8,269 nt of DNA from Methylococcaceae bacterium NSP1-2 (GTDB lineage Bacteria > Pseudomonadota > Gammaproteobacteria > Methylococcales > Methylomonadaceae): positions 1 through 8,269 of the forward strand of contig NQJH01000056.1 in assembly GCA_002256685.1 (NCBI GenBank). The letters are read 5' to 3'. Under the pieces are notes generated by a model, which worked only from the letters and a program-made list of their open reading frames with translations, searched no databases and was not told the DNA's origin. Below, one piece after another: positions 1 through 6,024 of this stretch. Position numbers and translations under genes: made by a program. Within the stretch, counting starts at the first letter, position 1, and the number at the start of each line of letters is the position of its first letter.

Positions 1-360
1 GAATACCCACGGCTATAATCACGGTTTAGAAGTTAAAGGCATTATTGATGTGAGCGATAAACATCAACTGACTGTCGGTAGTGAATATCAACGTTATCGT
101 TTGGATGATTGGTGGAATGCCGTTGGTACTAAAAGTAGGTTTGACTGGGGTAGACTGGAAACCCGTGCCTATTACGAAGATGTTCAACATTACATGAACT
201 TTTTACCTGATAAAGGCGGCGATATGCCGATGAATACCCACGGCTATAATCACGGTTTAGAAGTTAAAGGCATTATTGATGTGAGCGATAAACATCAACT
301 GACTGTCGGTAGTGAATATCAGCGTTATCGCTTGAATGACTGGTGGAATCCGATTGGCAC
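1..360 (+). repeat. In-frame 231-bp-period tandem duplication inside the receptor gene
   Basis: Bases 1-90 are identical to 232-321, an offset of exactly 231 bp or 77 codons, so the frame is kept. From 91-129 against 322-360 the copies differ at about eight positions, and then they diverge completely. In protein terms NTHGYNHGLEVKG through YQRYRL occurs twice. Copy 2 continues into the normal family order (DWW, then FWNINNGKRDR). Copy 1 runs from DWWNAVGT straight back into a strand (FDWGRLETRAYYEDV) that should precede the repeat. Copy 1 starts at or before the window edge, so the true 5' boundary and copy number are unknown. An assembly artefact remains possible. Confidence 0.9.
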
Positions 361-1501
361 CAATCCGATGATAATGATGCAAGGACCAGGTCCTTTTTGG
401 AATATCAATAACGGTAAACGTGATAGATTGGATTTCTTTGCTGAAATGGAAAGCAACTGGAACAGCCAATGGTTGACACAATTCGGCGTTCGGGCTGGTC
501 TCGTTGAAATGAATGCAGGTGATGTTCAGGATTATGGCAAGATAACACGCGAAGCAGCACTGGTTAATAATCAAGATAAAGCGCGTACTGATGCGATTGT
601 TGATGTCACTGCATTAGCGCGTTATACCCCCAGCGATACCCAACAATATGAATTAGGTTTTGCCAGAAAAACCCGTGCGCCTAGTTTGTATGAACGCTTT
701 GCGTGGTCTAGGGGGACCGTAATGGGTATGGGCGCAATGACGATGACTATGCCGATGTCGATGCTGATGAATAACTGGTATGGTGATGGTAATGGTTATG
801 TAGGTAACAACAATCTGAGTCCAGAAGTCGCCTACACCGTGAGTGGTACTGCTAACTGGCATGATGCCAATCAGGAAAACTGGGATGTTAAAGTCACGCC
901 GTTTTATACTTATGTAAATAACTACATTGATGCTGGTTTTTGCCAAAAAGCCAATGGCGTAACCTGTAACAATACCGCTCCGGGCTTGACAACTACACAC
1001 GGTGGCGGTGGCTTTAGATTACTGGAACTGGGTAACTATGAAGCCCAATTAGTCGGTGTTAATGCGTCAGGTAGCAAAACCTTATTGCAAACTGAAAACT
1101 ACGGTAGCCTGTCTAGCAGAGCTATTTTAAGTTATGTGCGCGGACAAAACCTAACGTCTAACGATAACTTGTATCAACAAATGCCGTTGAATTCGATTTT
1201 AGACCTCGATTATAAATGGGGCGGCTGGACAGCAACGATTGAAACCCAATTAGTCGCGCCTAAAAAGACTGTGCAGGCGATACGTTTAGAGCCTAAAACC
1301 GCAGGTTATGCACTGCTTAATTTACGCACTAGCTATGACTGGAAATATTTGCGTGTTGATGCAGGGATAGAGAACGTTCTCGATAAGAATTACTCATTGC
1401 CTTTAGGCGGGGTTTATATGGGTGAAAGACCTGCTTCTGCTGGAACGCCCGTACCCGGTTATGGTCGTTCGTTTAATGTGGGTTTGACGGTTACTTATTA
1501 A
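2..1501 (+). CDS. TonB-dependent outer-membrane receptor, 3' part (partial; copper-type candidate)
   Basis: The reading frame is open from base 2 to a TAA at 1499-1501, giving 499 residues of a C-terminal beta-barrel; the start and the plug domain lie outside the window. The GTG at 50 is an internal valine codon (I-I-D-V-S-D-K), not a start. Receptor hallmarks are alternating beta-strand pattern, the blocks YYEDVQHYMNFLPDK, YQRYRLNDWW, FWNINNGKRDR and GDGNGYVGNNNLSPEVAYT, a late GIENVLDKNYSLPLGGVYMG, and a terminal strand ending in aromatic Tyr (FNVGLTVTY), the usual outer-membrane insertion signal. Such proteins import metal chelates, cobalamin or other scarce ligands using TonB energy. Several Met-rich stretches (GGDMPM, NPMIMMQ, and eight Met in sixteen residues at 722-769) suggest copper, but this is inference. 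The frame contains a 77-codon tandem duplication (separate entry). It is followed by a hairpin and convergent genes. Confidence 0.88.
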   Translation, partial: NTHGYNHGLEVKGIIDVSDKHQLTVGSEYQRYRLDDWWNAVGTKSRFDWGRLETRAYYEDVQHYMNFLPDKGGDMPMNTHGYNHGLEVKGIIDVSDKHQLTVGSEYQRYRLNDWWNPIGTNPMIMMQGPGPFWNINNGKRDRLDFFAEMESNWNSQWLTQFGVRAGLVEMNAGDVQDYGKITREAALVNNQDKARTDAIVDVTALARYTPSDTQQYELGFARKTRAPSLYERFAWSRGTVMGMGAMTMTMPMSMLMNNWYGDGNGYVGNNNLSPEVAYTVSGTANWHDANQENWDVKVTPFYTYVNNYIDAGFCQKANGVTCNNTAPGLTTTHGGGGFRLLELGNYEAQLVGVNASGSKTLLQTENYGSLSSRAILSYVRGQNLTSNDNLYQQMPLNSILDLDYKWGGWTATIETQLVAPKKTVQAIRLEPKTAGYALLNLRTSYDWKYLRVDAGIENVLDKNYSLPLGGVYMGERPASAGTPVPGYGRSFNVGLTVTY

Positions 1502-1512
1502 AACTAGCTGGA

Positions 1513-1536
1513 GTAAAACAGCTTTAGCTGTTTTAC
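1513..1536. terminator. Hairpin after the receptor gene (possible bidirectional terminator)
   Basis: A perfect 10-bp stem (gtaaaacagc / gctgttttac) with loop ttta starts 12 bases after the receptor stop. It lies between convergent genes. No clear U-tract follows on the plus strand, so an intrinsic terminator is only probable; it could instead be an mRNA 3' stabiliser. Confidence 0.45.
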
Positions 1537-1558
1537 ATCTATTGGACTCCTGTGCGAT

Positions 1559-1579
1559 AGACGTTGCATTGCAACGTCT
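1559..1579. repeat. 21-bp palindrome next to the NlpC gene stop
   Basis: A perfect 9-bp stem (agacgttgc / gcaacgtct) around att abuts the minus-strand TAA at 1580-1582. It matches a second palindrome at 2088-2108 at 18 of 21 positions, so both belong to one small interspersed repeat family. As the first structure after the NlpC/P60 gene it may also end that transcript, although no strong U-run follows. Confidence 0.7.
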
Positions 1580-2050
1580 TTAAGGTCTACGCACACCGAC
1601 AAAGTGCTGTTGCCAGTAATTATTTTTCAAACTAGACACCAGCACTTTACCTGTTCTTGCACTCGGTGCATGAATAAAATTATCATTATCGACGTAAAGC
1701 CCAACATGAGAAAAAGTGTTACCGTTGGTATCAAAAAACACCAAATCGCCTGAATGTAGCGCGTCTTTTTCCACGGGCGTGAGCTGAGTTGCCAACTCTT
1801 CTGTGGTACGCGGTAAATTAATGCCTTGATGTTGATAGACATGATGAACAAAACCACTGCAATCAAAACCGGCTTCGGGATTATCCGAACCGTAATGATA
1901 CGGCGCACCTTGCAAACTTAACGCATAATTAACTACAGGTGAGGCAGATTGCTGATAACTTATCGGTGTAACGTCAGAATCACTCGCACAGCCTGACAGT
2001 AGCATGATAACAAGCGCGAAACTGCCCGAAAAATAACCCGTTGGGTTCAT
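1580..2050 (-). CDS. NlpC/P60 lipoprotein, peptidoglycan endopeptidase (MepS/Spr-like)
   Basis: A 156-residue precursor with a lipoprotein signal: hydrophobic stretch at 10-18 and lipobox L-S-G-C with the lipidated Cys at 21. A compact NlpC/P60 papain-like domain covers about 35-155. The expected triad is visible: Cys64 in FDCSGF, His115 in FSHVGLY and His127 in FIHAPS; the SGDLVFF block at 100-106 is also typical. Family members cut the D-iso-Glu to meso-DAP or the DAP to D-Ala crosslink bonds of stem peptides; small lipid-anchored ones such as E. coli MepS allow sacculus growth. Asp22 is absent (residue 22 is Ala), so outer-membrane localisation is predicted by the +2 rule. ATG at 2050 is the start, since the signal peptide begins there; no strong Shine-Dalgarno precedes it. 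The gene is bracketed by two related palindromes. The exact cleavage bond cannot be read from sequence. Confidence 0.9.
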   Translation of the reverse strand: MNPTGYFSGSFALVIMLLSGCASDSDVTPISYQQSASPVVNYALSLQGAPYHYGSDNPEAGFDCSGFVHHVYQHQGINLPRTTEELATQLTPVEKDALHSGDLVFFDTNGNTFSHVGLYVDNDNFIHAPSARTGKVLVSSLKNNYWQQHFVGVRRP

Positions 2051-2085
2051 TGCTATTAGTCCACGAAACTAGAGATTGACGCTGT

Positions 2086-2110
2086 ACAGACCTTGCATTG
2101 TAATGTCTGT
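2086..2110. repeat. Imperfect palindrome between the Nudix and NlpC genes
   Basis: Arms acagac (2086-2091) and gtctgt (2105-2110) pair perfectly; the interior pairs less well, including G-U pairs. The core at 2088-2108 differs at only three of 21 positions from the palindrome at 1559-1579. It lies just after the Nudix stop on the minus strand and may end or stabilise that transcript. Confidence 0.6.
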
Positions 2111-2121
2111 CTCCCCTTTGT

Positions 2122-2724
2122 TTAACTCAACCACTTGGCGTGCAGTTTGTGTTTATTCAATGCCAACCATTGAATAGCAAGAATCGGAATAGCCGAGTCT
2201 ATTTCATTGCTTTCCACCATACGATAAGCTTCAGCGAAATCAACGGTACGCACCAATATATCTTCTTGTTCTTCAGCTAAGCCGTGTATCCCTTCTCTGA
2301 TTTTTGTGCTGTCTACTTTGCCACAAAATAAGGTAATACGCTCAGCCATGCCGCCGGGTGTTGTGTAAAATTCATTAATAACCATCAATTCTTGAATTTC
2401 ACAACCCGCTTCTTCCAATGCTTCACGATGGGCAACGTCAACCGCCGTTTCGCCTTCTTCAATAGCCCCTGCGACGATTTCAATCAGCCACGCTTTATCA
2501 GGATCAAGTATAGCACCAACACGAAATTGTTCGATTAACACCACTTTATCGGTATGCGGATCATATAACAGCACAGCGACACAGCGACCACGCACAAACA
2601 ACTCGCGACAAATTTCCTCACTCCAACCACCCGCATACAGCGTATGGGTTAACCAATATTTTTCCAGCCGAAAAAAGCCAGAGTAAACGTTTTCTTTTTT
2701 GTGTATGACAAATTGTTTGTTCAT
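2122..2724 (-). CDS. nudF: ADP-ribose pyrophosphatase, Nudix hydrolase (NudF-like)
   Basis: A 200-residue cytoplasmic protein, close to the usual length of NudF. The Nudix signature GX5EX7REUXEEXGU is present as G86-AIEEG-E92, then R100-E101, E104-E105 and G107; the last hydrophobic position is Cys108, a mild deviation. About 20 residues downstream, FYTTPGGMAERITLFCG at 119-135 is the block that marks the ADP-ribose subfamily, as does the N-terminal strand region (VRGRCVAVLLYDPHTDKVVLIEQFR). The enzyme splits ADP-ribose into AMP and ribose 5-phosphate with Mg2+, limiting free ADP-ribose. ATG at 2724 is supported by AGG six to eight bases upstream. It lies 72 bp after the stop of the PQQ dehydrogenase gene with a strong palindrome between them, so co-transcription is uncertain. 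Substrate choice is inferred from family; related Nudix enzymes may act on other nucleotide sugars. Confidence 0.9.
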   Translation of the reverse strand: MNKQFVIHKKENVYSGFFRLEKYWLTHTLYAGGWSEEICRELFVRGRCVAVLLYDPHTDKVVLIEQFRVGAILDPDKAWLIEIVAGAIEEGETAVDVAHREALEEAGCEIQELMVINEFYTTPGGMAERITLFCGKVDSTKIREGIHGLAEEQEDILVRTVDFAEAYRMVESNEIDSAIPILAIQWLALNKHKLHAKWLS

Positions 2725-2747
2725 AGTTACCTGTGTAAGTCTATTAC

Positions 2748-2776
2748 CTCGTTCCCACGCGCTGCGTGGGAACGAG
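2748..2776. repeat. 29-bp perfect palindrome (13-bp GC-rich stem)
   Basis: Arms ctcgttcccacgc and gcgtgggaacgag pair perfectly around a gct loop. It is the strongest hairpin in the window and lies between the stop of the sorbosone dehydrogenase gene and the start of nudF on the minus strand. No U-tract follows. Its form resembles REP-like palindromes scattered in many gammaproteobacterial genomes; it could attenuate read-through into nudF. Confidence 0.75.
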
Positions 2777-2796
2777 AATAACCTTGGTTGTTTGCA

Positions 2797-3918
2797 TTAT
2801 TTGGTTATTTGGTAACTAACCTTATAAATCACGCCGAGCTGATCATCACTGATTAATAAACTACCGTCTGGTAGCGTCAGTATATCGACAGGTCGCCCTA
2901 AGACTTCACCTTTATCAGTCAACCAACCACTGATAAAGTCTTGTTCAGCCACAGGTTTACCGTCTTTAAATTTAATCAGGTCTACCCGATAACCTTGGGG
3001 TTCAGTGCGATTCCAAGAGCCGTGTTGAGCAACGAATAATTGATTCTTATATTCGCTAGGAAATTGTTTTCCTGTATAAAAACGTATTCCTAATGGTGCG
3101 ATATGGGCTTTATATTTCCACACAGGGGCAGTATAGTCCGCGCATTTTTTACCTGCACCAAACTCAGGATCAAGCGTATCGCCACTGTGACAATAAGGAT
3201 AGCCAAAATGTTCGCCTTTTTGCGTCCATTGATTTAATTCATCGGCAGGTTCATCATCGCCTAAATAATCCCGTCCATTATCATTAAAAAATAGCGCGTT
3301 AGTGTCAGGTTGCCAATCAAAACCTACCGTGTTTCTAATACCACGCGCCAGAATTTCAAGTTCGCTACCATTGGGATTTAAGCGCACTAACGAAGTATAA
3401 ATTTCTTTATCGGGAGCGCAAATATTACAAGGCGCACCGACTGCGGTATAAAGTTTGTTATCGGGTCCAAAGCGCAAATATTTCCAGCCGTGATGTTTAT
3501 CATCGGGCAGTTTATCGGTAACAACCACTGGCGCGGGTGGATTGTCCAAATGTTGAGTAATCGCATCAAAGCGCAAAATACGATTAACCGCCGCCACATA
3601 CAGCGCACCGTCTTTATACGCTACGCCATTAGGCATGAATAAATTTTCAGCAATCACATAACGCGAATCGGCAACGCCGTCATGATCAGCATCGGTAAGC
3701 GCGTAGACTTTGCCTTCTTTGCCTGTACCGACAAACACCACGCCATCATCGGCTAATGCCAAACTACGCGCATTCGGCACGTTATCAGCATAAATAGAAA
3801 TGGAAAAACCAGCAGGGTGTGACAGTTGTTTAAGCACATCCTGATGATTAGGTTGTGAAAAAGCCAAACCCGTGTTAAATAAAAGCACTGCGGTCAGCGT
3901 CGTTTTTAGTGAATACAT
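2797..3918 (-). CDS. Periplasmic PQQ-dependent sugar dehydrogenase, sorbosone dehydrogenase family
   Basis: A 373-residue secreted beta-propeller enzyme. A Sec signal peptide covers 1-21 (cut A-F-S before Q22). Family blocks in order are DDKHHGWKYLRFGPDNKLY (His142-His143), RGIRN at 192-196, FFNDNGRDYLGDDEPADELN (210-229), GEHFGYPYCH, FVAQHGSWNR, GYRV and GRPVDILTLPDGSLLISDD near the end; this order matches soluble quinoprotein glucose/sorbosone dehydrogenases, which oxidise sugars or aldehydes with PQQ and Ca2+. DADHDGVAD at 76-84 resembles a Ca2+-binding DxDxDG loop. Four cysteines (164 and 167 as C-N-I-C, 243, 259) could form disulfides. A longer frame reaches a TTG at 3933, but GGAG lies nine bases before the ATG at 3918 and directly overlaps the alternatives, so 3918 is chosen. 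No PQQ synthesis gene is nearby, and the true substrate is unknown. Confidence 0.88.
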   Translation of the reverse strand: MYSLKTTLTAVLLFNTGLAFSQPNHQDVLKQLSHPAGFSISIYADNVPNARSLALADDGVVFVGTGKEGKVYALTDADHDGVADSRYVIAENLFMPNGVAYKDGALYVAAVNRILRFDAITQHLDNPPAPVVVTDKLPDDKHHGWKYLRFGPDNKLYTAVGAPCNICAPDKEIYTSLVRLNPNGSELEILARGIRNTVGFDWQPDTNALFFNDNGRDYLGDDEPADELNQWTQKGEHFGYPYCHSGDTLDPEFGAGKKCADYTAPVWKYKAHIAPLGIRFYTGKQFPSEYKNQLFVAQHGSWNRTEPQGYRVDLIKFKDGKPVAEQDFISGWLTDKGEVLGRPVDILTLPDGSLLISDDQLGVIYKVSYQITK

Positions 3919-3948
3919 GATGCTCATCTCCAATTTAATGACAATACG

Positions 3949-3954
3949 GTTATA
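3949..3954 (-). promoter_or_regulatory. Candidate -10 box for the sorbosone dehydrogenase gene
   Basis: Read on the minus strand this is TATAAC, five of six matches to TATAAT, about 30 bases before the gene's ATG. The -35 region about 17-18 bases upstream (near ttcaat) is poor, so the promoter would need an activator or be weak. Confidence 0.3.
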
Positions 3955-3972
3955 GTATCACTCTGAAAAAAC

Positions 3973-4000
3973 ATTGAATTAATTTATTCAGTCCCCATAT
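3973..4000 (+). promoter_or_regulatory. Predicted sigma-32 (RpoH) heat-shock promoter of htpX
   Basis: ATTGAA at 3973-3978, a 14-base spacer, then CCCCATAT at 3993-4000. The E. coli sigma-32 pattern is CTTGAA, 13-15 bases, CCCCATNT, so the -35 matches five of six and the -10 matches fully. Transcription would start near 4007, leaving a leader of about 30 bases. htpX belongs to the sigma-32 regulon in E. coli, which fits. An overlapping sigma-70 reading (TTGAAT 3974-3979, N18, TATAAC 3998-4003) is also possible, so basal and heat-induced initiation could share the site. Confidence 0.65.
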
Positions 4001-4035
4001 AACTCCGAACGTCAACTTCATAAGAGGGCTTTCCC

Positions 4036-4911
4036 ATGATGCGTATTTTGCTTTTTTTGGCGACCAACATCGCTATAATGATTGTTATCAGTATTGTTTT
4101 CAGTATCTTAGGCTTAAGTGGCACGTTAGACGCGCAAGGTATCGGTCTTGATCTCAACGCTTTATTAGTGATGTCGGCTGTCATTGGTATGACCGGTTCA
4201 TTCATTTCCTTAGTCATGTCTAAATGGTCAGCCAAAAGAGCGATGGGTGTTCAGGTAATTGAACAACCGCAAGACCAAACTGAACGCTGGTTAATTGAAG
4301 TGGTGACACGTCAAGCACAGCGAGTCGGTATTGATATGCCTGAAGTCGGTATTTTTAATACCTCAGAACCGAATGCCTTTGCGACGGGTATGAGCCGTAA
4401 CAGTGCATTAGTTGCGGTGAGTTCAGGCTTATTGCAAACCATGAATGCCGATGAAGTTGAAGCGGTGATTGGGCATGAAATGAGCCATGTTGCTAATGGC
4501 GATATGGTGACAATGGCGTTAATGCAGGGCGTGTTAAATACCTTTGTGTACTTTTTCGCAACTATCATCGGTCATGTCGTGGATCGCACGGTGTTTAAAA
4601 CCGAAGAAGGTCGTGGTCCTGCTTATTATATTGTGCAGATGGTAGCGCAAATCGTGTTAGGTATTCTAGCTTCTATGCTGGTGATGTGGTTTTCGCGTTA
4701 TCGAGAATTTCGAGCCGATGCAGGCGGTGCAAACTTAGCAGGACGCGAGAAAATGATTAGTGCGTTACGCGCTTTACAACGCACCCATGAAGCCCCTCAA
4801 TTACCCGGTTCATTAGCTGCTTTTGGTATTAATGGCGGCGGCGCAATGCGTCTGTTTATGAGCCACCCCCCGTTAGAAGAGCGCATTGCCGCTTTACAAA
4901 ATCAACGTTAA
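4036..4911 (+). CDS. htpX: Membrane-bound zinc metalloprotease HtpX
   Basis: A 291-residue M48-family integral inner-membrane protease, almost the same length as E. coli HtpX (293). Membrane segments are visible at about 4-26, 40-61, 160-180 and 197-220. The zinc site is H147-E148-M-S-H151 in VIGHEMSHVANGD, with Glu224 of YREFRAD as the expected third ligand. The substrate-side block EPNAFATGMSRNSALVAVSSGLL (111-133) is also classic. HtpX cleaves misfolded or damaged membrane proteins on the cytoplasmic side, sharing duty with FtsH. The ATG at 4036 is followed directly by a second ATG; GAGG eight bases upstream favours the first. The region upstream carries a sigma-32-like promoter. It is 70 bp from the next gene on the same strand with a palindrome between, so read-through into the downstream chaperone genes is possible but not assured. 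Confidence 0.97.
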   Translation: MMRILLFLATNIAIMIVISIVFSILGLSGTLDAQGIGLDLNALLVMSAVIGMTGSFISLVMSKWSAKRAMGVQVIEQPQDQTERWLIEVVTRQAQRVGIDMPEVGIFNTSEPNAFATGMSRNSALVAVSSGLLQTMNADEVEAVIGHEMSHVANGDMVTMALMQGVLNTFVYFFATIIGHVVDRTVFKTEEGRGPAYYIVQMVAQIVLGILASMLVMWFSRYREFRADAGGANLAGREKMISALRALQRTHEAPQLPGSLAAFGINGGGAMRLFMSHPPLEERIAALQNQR

Positions 4912-4925
4912 TTTTGACTGATAAG

Positions 4926-4954
4926 ACCTGCGAGGTTTTTAAAACCTCGTAGGT
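4926..4954. repeat. Near-perfect palindrome between htpX and the next gene
   Basis: Arms acctgcgaggtttt (4926-4939) and aaaacctcgtaggt (4941-4954) pair over 14 positions with one G-U. Read on the plus strand it follows the htpX stop by 14 bases. It might attenuate transcription after htpX, or be a REP-like insertion; its T-run lies in the stem rather than after it, so it is not a standard intrinsic terminator. Confidence 0.7.
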
Positions 4955-4981
4955 TCATACGAAGCCACCTTAAGGATTACC

Positions 4982-5365
4982 ATGAAAAAAAGTTTATGTT
5001 TAGCCGCCTTACTCTTGGCGACCAATAGTTATGCCGAAAATACTAAAAATGAATGGCAAAACACCACTATTTCTGAAGCGACCATAGCAAAAATTCAAGC
5101 CGCTAAGTATGAATATAAAAAATGCGTCAGTGATGAAATGCAAAAACCAGTTTATTCAAGCCAAGAAAGCCGAGCTGCGACAGAAACTATTATTAAACAA
5201 TGCGAACCGGTATTAACAAAAATGCGTGATGTCTATCTTGCTGAAAAAGTTCCTGAAGTGATTGCCGATCGTCATTTAAAACAAATGCGCCTACAAACCA
5301 CGCGTGATGCGTTACAAAATATGATGTATGCCGAAGCAGCGCGTGCATCTAGTCAATCTAAGTAA
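4982..5365 (+). CDS. Small secreted helical two-cysteine protein of unknown function
   Basis: I do not recognise a family. The 127-residue product has a clean Sec signal peptide: MKK, hydrophobic 4-14, cleavage after N-S-Y-A at 18. The mature part of about 109 residues is polar, rich in Ala, Glu, Lys and Gln, and predicted mostly helical. Its two cysteines, 48 (KKCVSDEM) and 74 (KQCEPVL), sit 26 residues apart and could form one disulfide between two helices, a helical-hairpin layout seen in small periplasmic proteins. The C-terminal third (RDALQNMMYAEAARASSQ) is amphipathic. The start is set by AGGA five bases upstream of ATG 4982. Only 17 bp separate it from the DUF2760 gene, so it is very likely in the same transcript and probably serves the same envelope process. 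Confidence 0.8.
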   Translation: MKKSLCLAALLLATNSYAENTKNEWQNTTISEATIAKIQAAKYEYKKCVSDEMQKPVYSSQESRAATETIIKQCEPVLTKMRDVYLAEKVPEVIADRHLKQMRLQTTRDALQNMMYAEAARASSQSK

Positions 5366-5382
5366 TTAACGAGTTTTTCGCA

Positions 5383-6024
5383 ATGAATACCTACACTATT
5401 GATTTATCTTTACAACCCACCACGCTCGACTTATGGCATGTTTGTCTACTCGGTACGGTGGCTTTATTAGCGTTGACCCTGATTGTCTTGCTGTTAGGCA
5501 TGGTTATTAGTTTGAGTCGCCGTAAACCAGAAACAGTACAAATACCTGTTGAACCTATCGTTAAAATTGTTGAAGTCGAAAAAATTGTTGAAGTTGAAAA
5601 ACTGGTGCAAGCTCCAACGCCTGAACCCGTTATTTTAAAAGAAGCCACGCCTGATGCTGCTTTACAGTTATTGGGGTTATTACAAAAAGAAGCCCGTTTT
5701 ATCGACTTCATAGAAGAAGATATTGCCGCTTACAGTGATGCCGATATTGGTATCGCGGCGCGTGTAGTGCATGAAGGCTGTAATAAGGCTATTAAAGAAC
5801 ATTTTAGCTTAGCCCCTGTGCGTAGCGAAGCCGAAGGCAACAGAGTCACTCTACCACAAGGCTTTGATGCGGCAACCGTGCGCTTAACGGGCAATATTGT
5901 CGGTACTGCACCGTTTACAGGCACATTGATTCATAAAGGCTGGCAAGTCACTAACGTTCGTTTGCCTAAACTCACTCAAGGATATAATGCCGCGATTATT
6001 GCCGCCGCTGAGGTTGAATTATGA
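5383..6024 (+). CDS. DUF2760 domain protein, single-pass inner-membrane
   Basis: A 213-residue protein in two parts. The N-terminal part has one membrane segment (about 18-44, followed by S-R-R-K, so the C-terminus is probably cytoplasmic) and a charged linker with the tandem hexapeptide KIVEVE at 61-66 and 67-72. The C-terminal domain (about 90-213) matches DUF2760 by its blocks: ALQLLGLLQKEARFIDFIEEDI, DADIGIAARVVHEGC, a Pro-Val-Arg turn, GFDAATVRLTGNIVG, PFTGTLIHKGW and the terminal AAEVEL. The domain's function is not known; it is usually encoded next to Hsp70 relatives. Here its TGA overlaps the Hsp70 ATG as ATGA at 6021-6024, so the two are translationally coupled. I infer it may anchor or recruit the Hsp70 to the membrane. 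The start has only a weak AACGAG-type ribosome site, about nine bases away. Confidence 0.88.
   Translation: MNTYTIDLSLQPTTLDLWHVCLLGTVALLALTLIVLLLGMVISLSRRKPETVQIPVEPIVKIVEVEKIVEVEKLVQAPTPEPVILKEATPDAALQLLGLLQKEARFIDFIEEDIAAYSDADIGIAARVVHEGCNKAIKEHFSLAPVRSEAEGNRVTLPQGFDAATVRLTGNIVGTAPFTGTLIHKGWQVTNVRLPKLTQGYNAAIIAAAEVEL
5563..5598 (+). repeat. Two tandem 18-bp units encoding KIVEVE-KIVEVE
   Basis: 5563-5580 and 5581-5598 differ at one base (c/t at unit position 15). They encode two identical hexapeptides in the linker between the membrane segment and the DUF2760 domain, followed by a degenerate third (KLVQAP). Such heptad-like Val/Glu/Lys repeats form extended or coiled tethers, and their copy number may vary between strains. 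Confidence 0.8.

Noticed and set aside
1..321. CRISPR-like or satellite array at the left edge
   Set aside because: Only two copies, with a coding in-frame period of 231 bp; no spacers.
50..1501. GTG at 50 as the start of the receptor gene
   Set aside because: The frame is open through the window edge, and the upstream residues are identical to the internal repeat at 232-279, so the gene begins outside the window.
1627..1908. Alternative-frame ORF within the NlpC/P60 gene
   Set aside because: Same strand but a different frame from a gene with an intact catalytic triad; no domain or ribosome site.
3931..3933. TTG start for the sorbosone dehydrogenase gene
   Set aside because: It overlaps the GGAG ribosome site; the ATG at 3918 has correct spacing and begins a standard signal peptide.
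4914..4943. Sigma-70 promoter for the small secreted protein (TTGACT, then TTTAAA)
   Set aside because: The -10 is weak and lies inside the palindrome at 4926-4954; not enough to call.
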